From Allorhizobium borbori (GTDB taxonomy: Bacteria; Pseudomonadota; Alphaproteobacteria; Rhizobiales; Rhizobiaceae): a DNA stretch of 64,000 bases. Shown here in pieces: positions 33,934 through 44,048 of the stretch (position 1 is its first letter; each line of letters opens with the position of its first letter). Made by a program: the position numbers and the translations under genes. A model generated the notes under the pieces. That model did not search any database. It was not told the origin of the DNA and worked only from the letters and a program-made list of their open reading frames with translations. The DNA is taken from the NCBI RefSeq assembly GCF_014196535.1, contig NZ_JACIDU010000007.1, positions 62,001 through 126,000 of the forward strand. The letters are read 5' to 3'.

Positions 33934-34998
33934 TCACTTGTAGATCAGCCAGCTCTTGGAGAAGTCTTTCTTCATTTCGTCATTGAACTGCAGGGCGCGG
34001 TTGCGTCCGCCGTCCTTGGCGCAATAGAGCGCAATATCGGCCTTGCTGTACAATTCGCCGGGATCATTCGCCTGGTCTGCCATGCAGAAACCGATGGAAA
34101 TGGTCACGGGACCGTAATTCACATTGGTGCGGGAATTGCGGAACGGGGTCAGCTCCATCGTGCTGCGCAAACGGTCACAGACAAGAGAAACTTCCTCGAC
34201 GGTGTTGCCTTCGAGGATGATGGCGAACTCTTCGCCACCGGCGCGTGCCACGAAGGCGTCCTTGCGCAACGTCGAGCGGATGACGCCGGCGACGGAGGCC
34301 AGGATCTTGTCGCCCACGGGATGGCCGAACATATCATTGATACGCTTGAAATGATCGACATCCACGATGATGAGCGCGGTGATCGGCACGTTCATCGGGT
34401 TGTTGTAGAGCGTCGCGAGCTTGTCGTCGAAGGCGCGGCGGTTGTAGAGCCGCGTCAGCGAGTCCGTGTTGGCGATGCGCTTGTACTCGTCCAGTTCCTT
34501 GCGAACCTGATCCATTTCCGCCGAACGCTCGTTCACGTTCATGACGGTGCGCTGGCCGTGGGCCATGGTGCGCCCTGTCGCCTCGGACAGAATGGAAATG
34601 GCGTTCTGGAGGAGATCGGCGCTGGCCTGGTTTTTCGTGTCGATGCGGCTATAGGTTTCGCCGAGCAGGCGGTTGTAGCTTTCCAGCGAGGTCTGTTCCT
34701 GCTTGAGCAGACGCAGCAATGCATCGAGCTCCGTCAGAATGCGCGAATGCGCGCCTTCGATGACGCCGCCAGGATTGTTGGCGAAATATTTGGCACCGAT
34801 TTCATCAATTTCCTGCTGGGTGGCGCGGCTGCCCAACGCTGCAAGTTCCCGCGTCAGGGTCGGGTTGGACCCGATGTAGGCCTCATAGAATAGCTGGTAG
34901 TTGCGGGGAATGGGCGCCACACCCATCGTCCGCATCGCATAGGTTATTTTCCCAGCGATATCAGGTACCTGCGTTCGTGCCACTGTTGCCGTGTTCAT
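33934..34998 (-). CDS. GGDEF-domain diguanylate cyclase
   Basis: 354 residues. The N-terminal ~180 are helical and unrecognised (no PAS or membrane segment). The GGDEF domain (about 185-345) has LTRLYNRRAFDDKL, DVDHFKRINDMFGHPVGD and an intact A-site RAGGEEFAII, so synthesis of c-di-GMP is likely. The inhibitory I-site normally RxxD is RKDA here, so product feedback is probably lost. No EAL domain. Confidence 0.92.
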   Translation of the reverse strand: MNTATVARTQVPDIAGKITYAMRTMGVAPIPRNYQLFYEAYIGSNPTLTRELAALGSRATQQEIDEIGAKYFANNPGGVIEGAHSRILTELDALLRLLKQEQTSLESYNRLLGETYSRIDTKNQASADLLQNAISILSEATGRTMAHGQRTVMNVNERSAEMDQVRKELDEYKRIANTDSLTRLYNRRAFDDKLATLYNNPMNVPITALIIVDVDHFKRINDMFGHPVGDKILASVAGVIRSTLRKDAFVARAGGEEFAIILEGNTVEEVSLVCDRLRSTMELTPFRNSRTNVNYGPVTISIGFCMADQANDPGELYSKADIALYCAKDGGRNRALQFNDEMKKDFSKSWLIYK

Positions 34999-35144
34999 AT
35001 CGGCAAGCTCTCCAAAATCTTGATGACAAGATTTGTAACGCTAAATGTCTTTGAAAAGAATTAATCGTTTCGACACCAATGCATGATTTTTGCACCGCAG
35101 CATCCTTACGCTGTGGCGAAAGCCATCCATGCGCGCGGCAAGGG

Positions 35145-35177
35145 AAAAGCCCGCCCGGTTTCCCGGACGGGCTTTCA
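35145..35177 (-). terminator. Intrinsic terminator after fumC
   Basis: On the minus strand AAAGCCCGTCCGG-GAAA-CCGGGCGGGCTTTT with one mismatch, directly after the fumC stop. Confidence 0.8.
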
Positions 35178-35200
35178 TATTCAATACGACGTGAAGCGGA

Positions 35201-36589
35201 TTACTTCGGGCCGATCATGTTTTCCGGACGAACGTACTGGTCGAATTCCTCATTGGTGAGGTAACCGCCGCCGACGGCTTCTTCGCGCAGCGTGGTGCCG
35301 TTCTTGTGGGCCGTCTTGGCAATCTTCGCGCAGGCGTCGTAGCCGAGCTTCGAGTTCAGAGCCGTGACGAGCATCAGCGAGTTTTCAACGCCCTTGCGGA
35401 TGTTGTCTTCGCGGGCCTCGATGCCAACCACGCAGTTATCGGTGAAGGACACGGCGGCGTCGCCGAGGAGCTGGACCGACTGCAGGAAGTTGTAGGCCAT
35501 CATCGGGTTGTAGACGTTCAGTTCGAAGTGACCCTGCGAACCGGCGAACGACAGCGCGGCATTGTTGCCGAAGATGTGGGCGCAAACCTGCGTCAGGGCT
35601 TCGGACTGGGTCGGGTTGACCTTGCCCGGCATGATCGAGGAACCCGGCTCGTTTTCCGGCAGGGCGAGTTCGCCGAGACCGGCGCGCGGACCCGAACCCA
35701 AGAAGCGAATGTCGTTGGCGATCTTGAAGAGGGCGGCGGCGGCGGCGTTGATGGCGCCGTGCGAGAACACCATCGAGTCGTGCGAAGCAAGCGCTTCGAA
35801 CTTGTTCGGTGCCGTCACGAAAGCAAGGCCGGTGATCTTGGAGACTTCTTCGGCGACCTTTTCAGCGAAACCGATCGGTGCATTGAGCCCGGTGCCGACG
35901 GCAGTGCCCCCCTGGGCGAGCTTGGAAAGAGCCGGGAGCGTCGTTTCGATGTTGGCGATGGCCGAAGCAACCTGAGCGGCGTAACCGGAGAATTCCTGGC
36001 CAAGCGTCAGCGGCGTTGCATCCTGTGTGTGGGTGCGGCCGATCTTGATGATGTGCGCGAACTGCTGGACCTTCTTTTCAAGCGCGGCGTGCAGGTGGCG
36101 CAGGCCGGGCAGAAGGTGATGCACGATCTGCTCGACGGCGGCGATGTGCATGGCCGTCGGATAGGTGTCGTTCGAGGACTGGCTCATGTTGACGTGGTCG
36201 TTCGGATGAACCGGCTTCTTGGTGCCCATTTCGCCGCCGAGCATCTGGATGGCGCGGTTGGAGATCACCTCGTTGGCGTTCATGTTCGACTGCGTGCCGG
36301 AACCGGTCTGCCAGACGACGAGCGGAAAGTGGTCGTTCAGCTTGCCGTCGATGACTTCCTGTGCGGCGGCAATGATGGCTTCGCCGATCTTCGGGTCAAG
36401 GCCGGCGAGCGCCATGTTGGCGCGGGCGGCGGCCTGCTTGACGATGCCGAGCGCGCGGACGACGGAAGCGGGCTGCTTTTCCCAGCCGATCTTGAAGTTG
36501 CCGAGCGAGCGCTGCGCCTGCGCGCCCCAGTAGCGGTCTGCGGCGACTTCAATGGGGCCAAATGTATCGGTTTCGGTGCGGGTCGTCAT
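35201..36589 (-). CDS. fumC: Fumarate hydratase, class II
   Basis: 463 residues, the normal length for oxygen-stable FumC. Contains [60 protein letters not shown] and the superfamily signature [11 protein letters not shown] (catalytic serine loop). It converts fumarate to malate in the TCA cycle. ATG 36589 with GCAGGAA is chosen over an upstream start. Single gene. Confidence 0.96.
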   Translation of the reverse strand: MTTRTETDTFGPIEVAADRYWGAQAQRSLGNFKIGWEKQPASVVRALGIVKQAAARANMALAGLDPKIGEAIIAAAQEVIDGKLNDHFPLVVWQTGSGTQSNMNANEVISNRAIQMLGGEMGTKKPVHPNDHVNMSQSSNDTYPTAMHIAAVEQIVHHLLPGLRHLHAALEKKVQQFAHIIKIGRTHTQDATPLTLGQEFSGYAAQVASAIANIETTLPALSKLAQGGTAVGTGLNAPIGFAEKVAEEVSKITGLAFVTAPNKFEALASHDSMVFSHGAINAAAAALFKIANDIRFLGSGPRAGLGELALPENEPGSSIMPGKVNPTQSEALTQVCAHIFGNNAALSFAGSQGHFELNVYNPMMAYNFLQSVQLLGDAAVSFTDNCVVGIEAREDNIRKGVENSLMLVTALNSKLGYDACAKIAKTAHKNGTTLREEAVGGGYLTNEEFDQYVRPENMIGPK

Positions 36590-36966
36590 TGGGTTCCTGC
36601 CCTTTCGTTCAAGCACTTCGCCGCCGTGACAAGCGAGGGGGCGGCGATCCTCGGCGACGGTTATAGTGTCATGCGCGCGTCCTGCAAACCCGGCCTTTGT
36701 ATGAGAGCAAAGAAAAAATCGGGTACGGTTGCCGGCATTGGTTTTCCGGGCCTTTCGGGTGCCGAACGACAGTTGGAAAGCGTTAAGGTAAACATTCGTA
36801 AACCAATCGACACTAGGGTCGAGACGAAACGGGAGCCGTCGAGGCGGTCGCGCGGATTTGATGCGTTTCGTGTCTTTCGGTTCCTTTCCAACACATAGCC
36901 AATCGGCTAATAGGCTTCAGAAACGGGCGCCCCCAAGCCGGCGTCTGCCAAGGGATCTGTTCACTC
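36590..36966. promoter_or_regulatory. Divergent region fumC / L,D-transpeptidase
   Basis: 377 bp. Contains the direct repeat GTAAAC-ATTC-GTAAAC (36788-36803) in the middle, AT-richer part; I cannot assign promoters. No RNA gene or terminator seen. Confidence 0.45.
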
Positions 36967-38844
36967 ATGAAAATCTCCAGAAGCGCCGCCGCTGCTTTGA
37001 CCCTCTCCTGTCTTGCCTCGGCTGCCGCGCCCTCGTCGGCATCGGCCTACACGCTGCTCGACATGCTTCGCGGCAATGTGAAGAACGGCAAGGTGGTCGA
37101 GAAGCAGGCGACGACCGAAAATTATGCGCCGCCGCCGGCGCAGGTGCCCGCCGTGACACGTAATGTCGATCCTGAAGCCGCTACGCCCAGAGTGACCGGC
37201 CCGCGCTATTATACCTATAGCCCCGACGCCGTGCGACGGATCGTTTTCAAGGAGAGTGCTGCGGCCTCGATGCCGGATAGCCAGCTCACGACCGGCAGCG
37301 TGACGCCGGACACCGATCTTCGTGCGTTCCTCGGTGCGTCCTCGGTCGTGGCGCCGGCTACGGTCGCGAGTGTCGTTGAAGCCTATTATCGCGACAATGG
37401 TGAGTTTATCTGGGTCGAGCACGGCGCGGTGAACGAGCGCGCCAAGGCGGCTCTGTCCGTCTTGAAGGGTGCCGGGTCCTATGGCCTCGATCCCGCTGAT
37501 TACGCCGTTTCCGAGCCGACTCTAACGGGCGAAGCGCAGGCGGATGCCCAGGCGTTGGCCGCCTTCGAGGTCGCGCTCTCGGCGCGTGTTCTGACCTATG
37601 TCGAGGATGCCCAGCGTGGCCGTATCGATCCCAACCGCATTTCCGGCTATCACGATTTCCAGCGCAAGCAGGTCAATCTTGCGCCGGTTCTGAAAATGGT
37701 GAAGGCATCGCCGGATGTCGCCGCCTATCTCGAGAGCCGTCAGCCGAACAGCGCCCAGTTCAACGCGCTGAAAACCGAACTGGCGCGGCTGGAAGGCAAT
37801 AACGGTGAAGGCCACCACATCGCGATCAATCTTTCGAAGGCATTGAAGCCGGGTGATACCAGCGAGGAGGTCGCAAACATCGTTGCGGCCATCCGGCATC
37901 GCGGTTCCGAGTCTCTGAAGACGAAGCATGCGGAAACGCTGGCCGCCTATGCCGGCGCGCCGGAATACTCCCCCGATATCGCCGGCCTGGTAAAGGATTT
38001 CCAGCAGGATGTGGGCCTGAAGCCGGATGGCATCATCGGTTCTGCCACCGTCCGCGCGCTGGTGGGTGAAACCAGTGCCGCGAAGGTGGACAAGGTGATC
38101 GTGGCCATGGAACAGGCCCGCTGGTTGCCCAACGATCTTGGCAGCCGCTATGTGTTCATCAACCAGCCAGCCTTTACCGCGACCTATGTGAACGAAAACC
38201 GTTCGCAGTTTTCGATGCGTGTCGTCGTCGGCTCGAAGACGAACCAGACCTATTTCTTCCAGGACGAGATCGAAACCGTCGAGGTGAACCCTTACTGGGG
38301 CGTGCCGCAGTCGATCATCATCAACGAGATGCTGCCGAAACTGCGCTCGGACCCGTCCTATCTCGACCGCATGGGTTACCAGGTAGCGGTGAACGGCAAG
38401 GCCGTGCCTTCGTCCTCCGTCAACTGGTACGGCTCGACCAATAGCGTTTCCGTACGCCAGCCGCCGTCGAGCGACAACGCGCTGGGCGAACTGAAGATCC
38501 TGTTCCCCAACAGCCATGCCATCTACATGCATGACACGCCTTCGAAGAGCTTCTTCAAGAAGGACATGCGGGCCTTGAGCCACGGTTGCGTTCGCCTTTC
38601 GGAACCGCGCCGTATGGCAGCCGCCGTGCTGGGAACCACGGAAGAAGATGTCGGTCGGCAGATTGCCGCGGGTCAGAACAAGGCCCTGCGGGTTCCGGCG
38701 AAAATCCCGGTTTATGTGTCCTATTTCACGGCCTGGCCGGATGATGCGGGCACGGTTCATTTCTATGACGATGTCTATGGCCGTGACGACTACGTGAAGA
38801 AGGCTTTCGCTGCGACCTCCAAGGTGCGTGTTGCGGCAAACTGA
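36967..38844 (+). CDS. L,D-transpeptidase (YcbB/LdtD-like)
   Basis: 625 residues. Signal peptide ending about ASA (residue 27). A low-complexity stretch is followed by an unassigned helical region, a peptidoglycan-binding domain (about 340-370: VKDFQQDVGLKPDGIIGSATVRAL) and a YkuD catalytic domain (about 390-590) with the SHGCVRLSEPRR motif, catalytic C541. The domain order matches YcbB-type LDTs that form 3-3 peptidoglycan cross-links or attach proteins in the periplasm. In Rhizobiales, LDTs carry much of polar wall growth (family knowledge). Confidence 0.93.
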   Translation: MKISRSAAAALTLSCLASAAAPSSASAYTLLDMLRGNVKNGKVVEKQATTENYAPPPAQVPAVTRNVDPEAATPRVTGPRYYTYSPDAVRRIVFKESAAASMPDSQLTTGSVTPDTDLRAFLGASSVVAPATVASVVEAYYRDNGEFIWVEHGAVNERAKAALSVLKGAGSYGLDPADYAVSEPTLTGEAQADAQALAAFEVALSARVLTYVEDAQRGRIDPNRISGYHDFQRKQVNLAPVLKMVKASPDVAAYLESRQPNSAQFNALKTELARLEGNNGEGHHIAINLSKALKPGDTSEEVANIVAAIRHRGSESLKTKHAETLAAYAGAPEYSPDIAGLVKDFQQDVGLKPDGIIGSATVRALVGETSAAKVDKVIVAMEQARWLPNDLGSRYVFINQPAFTATYVNENRSQFSMRVVVGSKTNQTYFFQDEIETVEVNPYWGVPQSIIINEMLPKLRSDPSYLDRMGYQVAVNGKAVPSSSVNWYGSTNSVSVRQPPSSDNALGELKILFPNSHAIYMHDTPSKSFFKKDMRALSHGCVRLSEPRRMAAAVLGTTEEDVGRQIAAGQNKALRVPAKIPVYVSYFTAWPDDAGTVHFYDDVYGRDDYVKKAFAATSKVRVAAN

Positions 38845-38868
38845 CTGTGTCGCGCACTGAGAGAAATG

Positions 38869-38896
38869 AAAAGGCGGCCATCAGGCCGCCTTTTTC
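38869..38896. terminator. Bidirectional terminator between LDT and gph
   Basis: AAAAGGCGGCC-ATCA-GGCCGCCTTTTT, symmetric, serves both convergent genes. Confidence 0.92.
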
Positions 38897-38903
38897 GTCC
38901 CGG

Positions 38904-39590
38904 TCATCCGCCGATGAGCCGGGTCACCAGCGCCGGGGTCAGTTCATCGTAATGGCTGATGATGATGCTGGGGTCGAGCGTGGCGACCGGTACATCGGAG
39001 TAGCCGAACGGTACGGCGATGGAGGGAATGGCGGCGTTCTTCGCGGCGGCAATGTCGTTGACGCTGTCGCCGATCATGATCGAGCGTGATGCACTGGCGC
39101 CCGCCTTTTCGATGGTGCCGAGAATGTGGCGTGCATCGGGCTTGCGCCAGGCGAAGGTATCGCCGCCGGTAATCGTGCCGAAGCGATCCTTGAGGCCCAG
39201 CTTTTCCAGCAGCGGGAAGGTCAGGCTCTCGATCTTGTTGGTGCAGACCGCAAGCTTCATGCCTGCGCCCTCCAGCCGGTCCAGCGCGTCGAGAACCCCT
39301 GCATAGGGCTTGCTCGCGCCCGGCATCGTGCCGAGGTAGAAATCCATGAAACGGTTGAACAGGCGCGCCCGGGTTTCCTCATCGAGCGCGCGTTCACGCA
39401 TGGCATAGGCACGGGTGATCATCATGTGGACACCCTGTCCGACGAGGTGGGTGAGGTCGTCATAAGTGACGGGTTCCAGCCCTTCCGCGGCAATCGTGTG
39501 GTTCAGGCTTGCAACCAGATCCGGTGAGGTGTCGATCAGGGTGCCATCGAGATCGAAGATGACGAGCGGAGCGGTGGTGTCGTGGGACAT
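38904..39590 (-). CDS. gph: Phosphoglycolate phosphatase
   Basis: 228 residues of the HAD superfamily: motif I VIFDLDGTLIDTSPDL, motif II LAVCTNK, motif III-IV KPDARHILGTIE and MIGDSVNDIAAA. The length and cap region fit Gph, which removes 2-phosphoglycolate formed by DNA repair. ATG 39590 is taken, while 39608 would add six residues. It is divergent from rpiA by 160 bp. Confidence 0.88.
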   Translation of the reverse strand: MSHDTTAPLVIFDLDGTLIDTSPDLVASLNHTIAAEGLEPVTYDDLTHLVGQGVHMMITRAYAMRERALDEETRARLFNRFMDFYLGTMPGASKPYAGVLDALDRLEGAGMKLAVCTNKIESLTFPLLEKLGLKDRFGTITGGDTFAWRKPDARHILGTIEKAGASASRSIMIGDSVNDIAAAKNAAIPSIAVPFGYSDVPVATLDPSIIISHYDELTPALVTRLIGG

Positions 39591-39750
39591 GGCGGGGCTT
39601 TCATGCATTGGAGGGCCTGCTGTTTGCGACTGGAAAATGCCCTGCATCGCATCTTTTTGAAAGGGGGGCGTCTTCGTGAAAGGGGGCTTTCGTTTGCCCC
39701 GCGAGGCGTGTAAACAGGCGGCGGTGTGAACAGACTGGAGTTTTCGGCGC

Positions 39751-40449
39751 ATGGACGCCCGGGAGATGAAAATCAAGGCCGCAGCCGCAGCGCTCGAATT
39801 TGTCGAGGATGGCATGCGGCTCGGTATCGGCACAGGCTCGACGGCTGAAGAGTTTGTCCGGCTTCTGGCGGAAAAGGTTGCCGGCGGCTTCAAGGTCGAG
39901 GGCGTTCCGACGTCCGAGCGCACGGCGCGGCTTTGCCTCGAACTTGGTGTGCCGCTGAAGTCGCTGGACGAATTGCCGGAACTCGATCTCACCATCGATG
40001 GCGCGGATGAAGTGGATTCCGCGCTTCGACTGGTCAAGGGCGGCGGCGGCGCGCTTTTGCGCGAAAAGATCGTGGCCTGGGCCTCGACCCGTATGGTCGT
40101 CATCGCCGACGAAACCAAGCTGGTGCCGACGCTCGGCAAGTTTCCGCTGCCCATCGAGGTCAATCCGTTCGGTCTCGGCGCGACGCGGCTTGCGGTTGAA
40201 AAGGCTGCGGGCAGGCTTGGCCTTGCAGGTGAAATCCGCCTGCGCCAATCGGGCGATGGCGTCTTCGTAACCGATGGCGGACATTACATTCTCGACGCAT
40301 CTTTTGGCCTTATTCCTGATGCAGAGGCTCTATCCGGTGCGCTTCACGCGATTCCGGGCGTGGTGGAGCACGGGCTTTTCATCGATATTGCCGATGTTGC
40401 CGTGATTGCCGGCACTGCGGGCGTTCGGGTGATCGAAGCGAAGGCGTGA
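39751..40449 (+). CDS. rpiA: Ribose-5-phosphate isomerase A
   Basis: 232 residues. [20 protein letters not shown] (phosphate loop), [30 protein letters not shown] with catalytic Asp, Glu and Lys, and [11 protein letters not shown]. Interconverts ribose-5-phosphate and ribulose-5-phosphate in the pentose phosphate pathway. The divergent arrangement with gph and the gor gene downstream is common in rhizobia. A terminator follows. Confidence 0.95.
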   Translation: MDAREMKIKAAAAALEFVEDGMRLGIGTGSTAEEFVRLLAEKVAGGFKVEGVPTSERTARLCLELGVPLKSLDELPELDLTIDGADEVDSALRLVKGGGGALLREKIVAWASTRMVVIADETKLVPTLGKFPLPIEVNPFGLGATRLAVEKAAGRLGLAGEIRLRQSGDGVFVTDGGHYILDASFGLIPDAEALSGALHAIPGVVEHGLFIDIADVAVIAGTAGVRVIEAKA

Positions 40450-40515
40450 CCCGACGGGAAGCGTGACTGAAATTCCGGGTCTGTCCGTCTTCTTCAAGGA
40501 TGGGTAAGGCCGATG

Positions 40516-40545
40516 CCGGACAGGATGGCCTGTCCGGTCCTTTTC
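40516..40545 (+). terminator. Intrinsic terminator after rpiA
   Basis: CCGGACAGG-ATGG-CCTGTCCGG followed by TCCTTTTC. Confidence 0.85.
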
Positions 40546-40625
40546 GAGGAGGCCGTTCGTCGTGCGGGACATCGATCCCAGCCATGAGCGGTAGCGAAAT
40601 AGTTGAGACAGGAGCTAGAAACTTC

Positions 40626-41183
40626 ATGATCAAATTTGCAGGTGTCGGCCGAGCCGCCGTGTTTGCCGTTCTGCTGTCGGGCATTGCCCTGTCCGGTCCG
40701 GCCCGGGCGCAGGAGCCTTCGGAAGACCAGATCAAGGCCGCGCGCAGCGCGATCACGGCGCTCGGCGTAACGGATCAGTTCGACCGTATTCTGCCGATGA
40801 TCGCCGAACGCCTCAAGTCCCAGCAGATCCAGGCATTCCCCGACCTGCAGCAGCAGGTGACGGATATTGTCGATGCCAAGGCTCTTGCCCTGGTGCAGCG
40901 CCGCGCCGATCTCGAGCGTGAATCGGCGACGATCTATGCCAAGACCTTTACCGCGCAGGAACTCAAGGACATCGCCGCCTTCTACCACACGGATGCCGGC
41001 AAGAAGCTGTTGAAGGATGGCCCGATTGCCATGCGCGAACTGCTCAAGGCCGCAGATATCTGGGGTGCAGGCATCGATCGCGACCTGAACGCTTCCGTGG
41101 CTGCCGAGTTGCAGAAAATTGCGCCGAAGCCGATCCCGGCCGAAGGTAATGTTCCGGGCGCTCCCACGGCCAAGAAGCCCTGA
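40626..41183 (+). CDS. Secreted DUF2059 domain protein
   Basis: 185 residues. Signal peptide MIKFAGVGRAAVFAVLLSGI with cleavage after ARA. The mature protein is helical and carries the DUF2059 pattern FDRILPMIAERLKSQQI, ESATIYAKTFTAQELKDIAAFYHTDAGKKLLKDGP with the AFY-x2-P/D-x-GKK signature. Periplasmic function unknown. ATG 40626 with AGGAG upstream is taken; an upstream in-frame start lacks a signal peptide. Confidence 0.87.
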   Translation: MIKFAGVGRAAVFAVLLSGIALSGPARAQEPSEDQIKAARSAITALGVTDQFDRILPMIAERLKSQQIQAFPDLQQQVTDIVDAKALALVQRRADLERESATIYAKTFTAQELKDIAAFYHTDAGKKLLKDGPIAMRELLKAADIWGAGIDRDLNASVAAELQKIAPKPIPAEGNVPGAPTAKKP

Positions 41184-41220
41184 TTTCTGCTTCTGTGAAC
41201 AGAAATTTCAAGGAATTGAA

Positions 41221-41245
41221 AAAGCCCGGCTCTGCCGGGCTTTTT
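41221..41245 (+). terminator. Intrinsic terminator after DUF2059 gene
   Basis: AAAGCCCGGC-TCT-GCCGGGCTTTTT. Confidence 0.92.
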
Positions 41246-41336
41246 CTTTGGGGGGCGGGCATCCTATATAGGGCTCGACGCGCCGTCTGTTGGCGCACCC
41301 GCCAAACTCTGTTCCAAATCACCTCAGGAGCCCGTC

Positions 41337-42731
41337 ATGACTGCCTACGACTATGATCTTTTTGTCATCGGTGGCGGTTCCGGCGGTGTGCGCAGCGCCC
41401 GTGTTGCGGCCGCGCTTGGCAAGAAGGTGGCGATTGCGGAAGAGTTTCGCTTCGGGGGTACCTGTGTCATTCGCGGCTGCGTGCCGAAGAAGCTCTACGT
41501 CTATGCCTCGCAGTTTTCCGAGCATTTCGAGGATGCGGCCGGCTTCGGCTGGAGCGTGGGGGAAACGCGCTTCGACTGGCCGGCACTGGTTGCCGCCAAG
41601 GAGAAGGAAATCACCCGTCTGGAAGGCCTTTATCGCAAGGGTCTCGAGGGCGCCAAGGCTGAGATCATCGAGAGCCGCGCCGTGCTGGTCGGTGCCAATG
41701 CGGTGAAGATCGCTTCTACCGGCAAGATCGTGACCGCCGAGCGTATCGTCGTGGCGACGGGCGGGTCTTCGAACGCACAGGAAGCGATGGCCGGACATGA
41801 GTTATGCATTTCGTCCAACGAGGCCTTCGACCTGCCGGAACTGCCGCGTTCGATTCTGATTGCAGGCGGTGGCTATATCGCGGTCGAGTTCGCCAATATC
41901 TTCCACGGACTGGGTGTTGAAACGACACTGATCTATCGCGGTCCGGAGGTGCTTTCGCGCTTCGACCACGACATGCGGCGCGGTCTGCAGGAGGCGATGG
42001 AGGCCAAGGGCATTCGCCTGCTTCTGTCAGATGTCATCGAAGCGGTCGAGCATGCGCGGGAGGGCGGCCTGATTGCACGCACTGCAAAGCATGGTGAGGT
42101 CCGCGCTGACCAGGTGATGCTGGCGCTCGGACGCCATCCGAATACCGCAGGGCTGGGGCTCGAAACGGCCGGCGTTGCGCTCGACAAGCGTGGCGCGATT
42201 ATCGTGGACGAATATTCGCGGACCAATGTTCCTTCGATCTGGGCGCTGGGCGATGTCACGGACAGGGTTCAATTGACGCCTGTCGCCATTCACGAAGCCA
42301 TCTGCTTCATCGATACCGAATATCGCGGCAAGCCGACGAAGCCGGATCACGACCTTATCCCGACCGCCGTCTTCTCACAGCCGGAGATCGGCACGGTTGG
42401 CTTGAGCGAGGAGGTGGCCGCCAGGCGGTTCCCGGAGATCGAGGTGTATCGGGCACAGTTCCGGCCGATGAAGGCCACGCTTTCGGGCCGGGCGGAAAAG
42501 GTCATCATGAAGCTCATCGTCAACGCCTCCGACCGCAAGGTGGTCGGTGCCCATATCCTCGGCCACGAGGCCGGCGAAATGGCGCAGCTTCTCGGCGTGA
42601 TCCTCAAGGCGGGATGCACCAAGGATGATTTCGATCGCACCATGGCGCTGCACCCGTCGGCGGCGGAAGAGTTGGTGACGATGTATAATCCGAGCTACGT
42701 GATCCGCAATGGCGAACGCGTGACCGGCTGA
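41337..42731 (+). CDS. gor: Glutathione-disulfide reductase
   Basis: 464 residues. FAD motif IGGGSGGVRSAR, redox pair C43/C48 in GGTCVIRGCVPKK, NAD(P) motif IAGGGYIAVEFANIF, RTNVPSIWALGDV for FAD, and the C-terminal LHPSAAEELVTM with the active-site histidine. The C-x4-C spacing and arginines after strand 2 of the NADP domain fit glutathione reductase. Maintains the GSH pool in the cytoplasm. CTCAGGAG lies 6 nt before ATG. Confidence 0.94.
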   Translation: MTAYDYDLFVIGGGSGGVRSARVAAALGKKVAIAEEFRFGGTCVIRGCVPKKLYVYASQFSEHFEDAAGFGWSVGETRFDWPALVAAKEKEITRLEGLYRKGLEGAKAEIIESRAVLVGANAVKIASTGKIVTAERIVVATGGSSNAQEAMAGHELCISSNEAFDLPELPRSILIAGGGYIAVEFANIFHGLGVETTLIYRGPEVLSRFDHDMRRGLQEAMEAKGIRLLLSDVIEAVEHAREGGLIARTAKHGEVRADQVMLALGRHPNTAGLGLETAGVALDKRGAIIVDEYSRTNVPSIWALGDVTDRVQLTPVAIHEAICFIDTEYRGKPTKPDHDLIPTAVFSQPEIGTVGLSEEVAARRFPEIEVYRAQFRPMKATLSGRAEKVIMKLIVNASDRKVVGAHILGHEAGEMAQLLGVILKAGCTKDDFDRTMALHPSAAEELVTMYNPSYVIRNGERVTG

Positions 42732-42746
42732 GCCCGGTCAGCCGGT
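42723..42746. repeat. Palindrome spanning two convergent stop codons
   Basis: ACCGGCTGA-GCCCGG-TCAGCCGGT: the gor TGA (42729-42731) and the reverse-strand TGA of the TadG-like gene (42738-42740) form the two arms. May act as a weak terminator for both genes. Confidence 0.7.
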
Positions 42747-44027
42747 GATGCGCGGCTTGCCGGCGATCTTGTAGAACAGGGCATTCATGGCCTCGCTCAG
42801 ATCGCTGCCGAGACCAACTTCGAAGTAGAGCCCGTCAGAGGCGCACTCCTTCATCTTTGTGGCGATTTCCGTCTGGAAAGGCTTGATCCAGGAATTGTAC
42901 CAACCGTTCTTCGGCAGCGGCAGATAGGTGGTATAAAGCACGGCGATCTTGACCCCCTGGGCCTTGATCGGCGTGCAGAATTTCGTATCGATCGGCTCCT
43001 GACAACGGGTTCCCGTGGTTTTCTTGGTGCAGCCGGAGCTTTTGGCGCTATCGCCGACGCCGTCTGCGACCAGAAACAGAACCTTTTCCCGATCCGTCTT
43101 CGATGAACCCTTACCACCGTTGCCGACCATCGGTTTGATGTTGGTCAGTGCCAGGTCGAAGCTCGTCGTCTGGTCGTTGTTGTACCCCTGATAGGGGATC
43201 GTCATCAGGTCAACGGCATTGGCGAGCGTCTTGACCGCGCCGAGATCATTCGAAAGCGCGGAAACGGTTGTCAGCCCCATCGTTTCAGCCTTGGTGCCGA
43301 ATGTATAAACGGCCATACGAAACTGTTCGTCGGACACCCGCGTGGATGCGGCCGTATCTGTCAGCGTCTGCGTTGCCTGGCGCACTACATCGATACGCAT
43401 TTTCACGCCGAGTGACTTGGCCAGTGTATAGTAATTGTTCGTGGTGTTTGTCGTGTGGCAGGCGAAGGCGCAGGTGTCGCTGGTGTTTTTCTCCATCGTC
43501 TCGATGCCGGCCTCGGTCGCGGCGACGCCCATCGATGGCGTGTTGTCGATGAGGATATGGAAGTCGACGAAATGGTTATCCGGAGACACGGCGGAAGAAT
43601 TGCCGGTGACGTCGATCTTGCTGACATTGATGATGCTGAGGAAGCTTGTCGGCACGTTGAGTGTGAAGTTGACGTTGGAAACAATATCGCTGGACCGACG
43701 GGCAACGGAAATGTTGACGCTTTCCACCAGCGCCTGCTCGGCAGGCGTGAGCTGGGCATTGAAGAGCTTCAATGCCTCTTCGGCGCCAAGCGCCACCTCG
43801 CCATCGCCCGACATGGCGAGCGCCGCAGACATGGTTGACGACTTTTGCGAGAGAACGCCGACTGCGGCTGCGTCTGCGGCGTTCTGATAGGCCTCGCGAC
43901 GCTCCAGAGCATAGGTGTAATCGACCGCTATCCCGACACATGCGATCATCGGTACCGCCAGAAGTGCGGTCATGATGCCGAAATGGCCGGTTGTGGAGCG
44001 TAGAAACGATTTTGCTAATTCAATCAT
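42738..44027 (-). CDS. TadG/TadE-like pilus-type protein with VWA domain
   Basis: 429 residues. The N-terminal hydrophobic helix after HFGIMTALLAVPMIACVGIAVDYTYALERR is the Flp/TadE-TadG type (about 15-38). A ~100-residue spacer leads to a VWA domain starting about 155 (VDFHILIDNTPSMG). The MIDAS D161-x-T-x-S165 has Thr where Ser is normal; LFLVADGVGDSAKSSG later is the second metal region. Many Cys pairs (CAFACH, CTKKTTGTRC, CTP) suggest disulfides outside the cytoplasm. No tad or cpa genes are adjacent, so this is an orphan; function unknown, possibly envelope/adhesion. Confidence 0.85.
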   Translation of the reverse strand: MIELAKSFLRSTTGHFGIMTALLAVPMIACVGIAVDYTYALERREAYQNAADAAAVGVLSQKSSTMSAALAMSGDGEVALGAEEALKLFNAQLTPAEQALVESVNISVARRSSDIVSNVNFTLNVPTSFLSIINVSKIDVTGNSSAVSPDNHFVDFHILIDNTPSMGVAATEAGIETMEKNTSDTCAFACHTTNTTNNYYTLAKSLGVKMRIDVVRQATQTLTDTAASTRVSDEQFRMAVYTFGTKAETMGLTTVSALSNDLGAVKTLANAVDLMTIPYQGYNNDQTTSFDLALTNIKPMVGNGGKGSSKTDREKVLFLVADGVGDSAKSSGCTKKTTGTRCQEPIDTKFCTPIKAQGVKIAVLYTTYLPLPKNGWYNSWIKPFQTEIATKMKECASDGLYFEVGLGSDLSEAMNALFYKIAGKPRITG

Positions 44028-44048
44028 GGAGCGTATTCCATCTTAAGA

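Noticed and set aside
35306-36898. 530-codon plus-strand ORF over fumC
   Set aside because: Antisense shadow of FumC.
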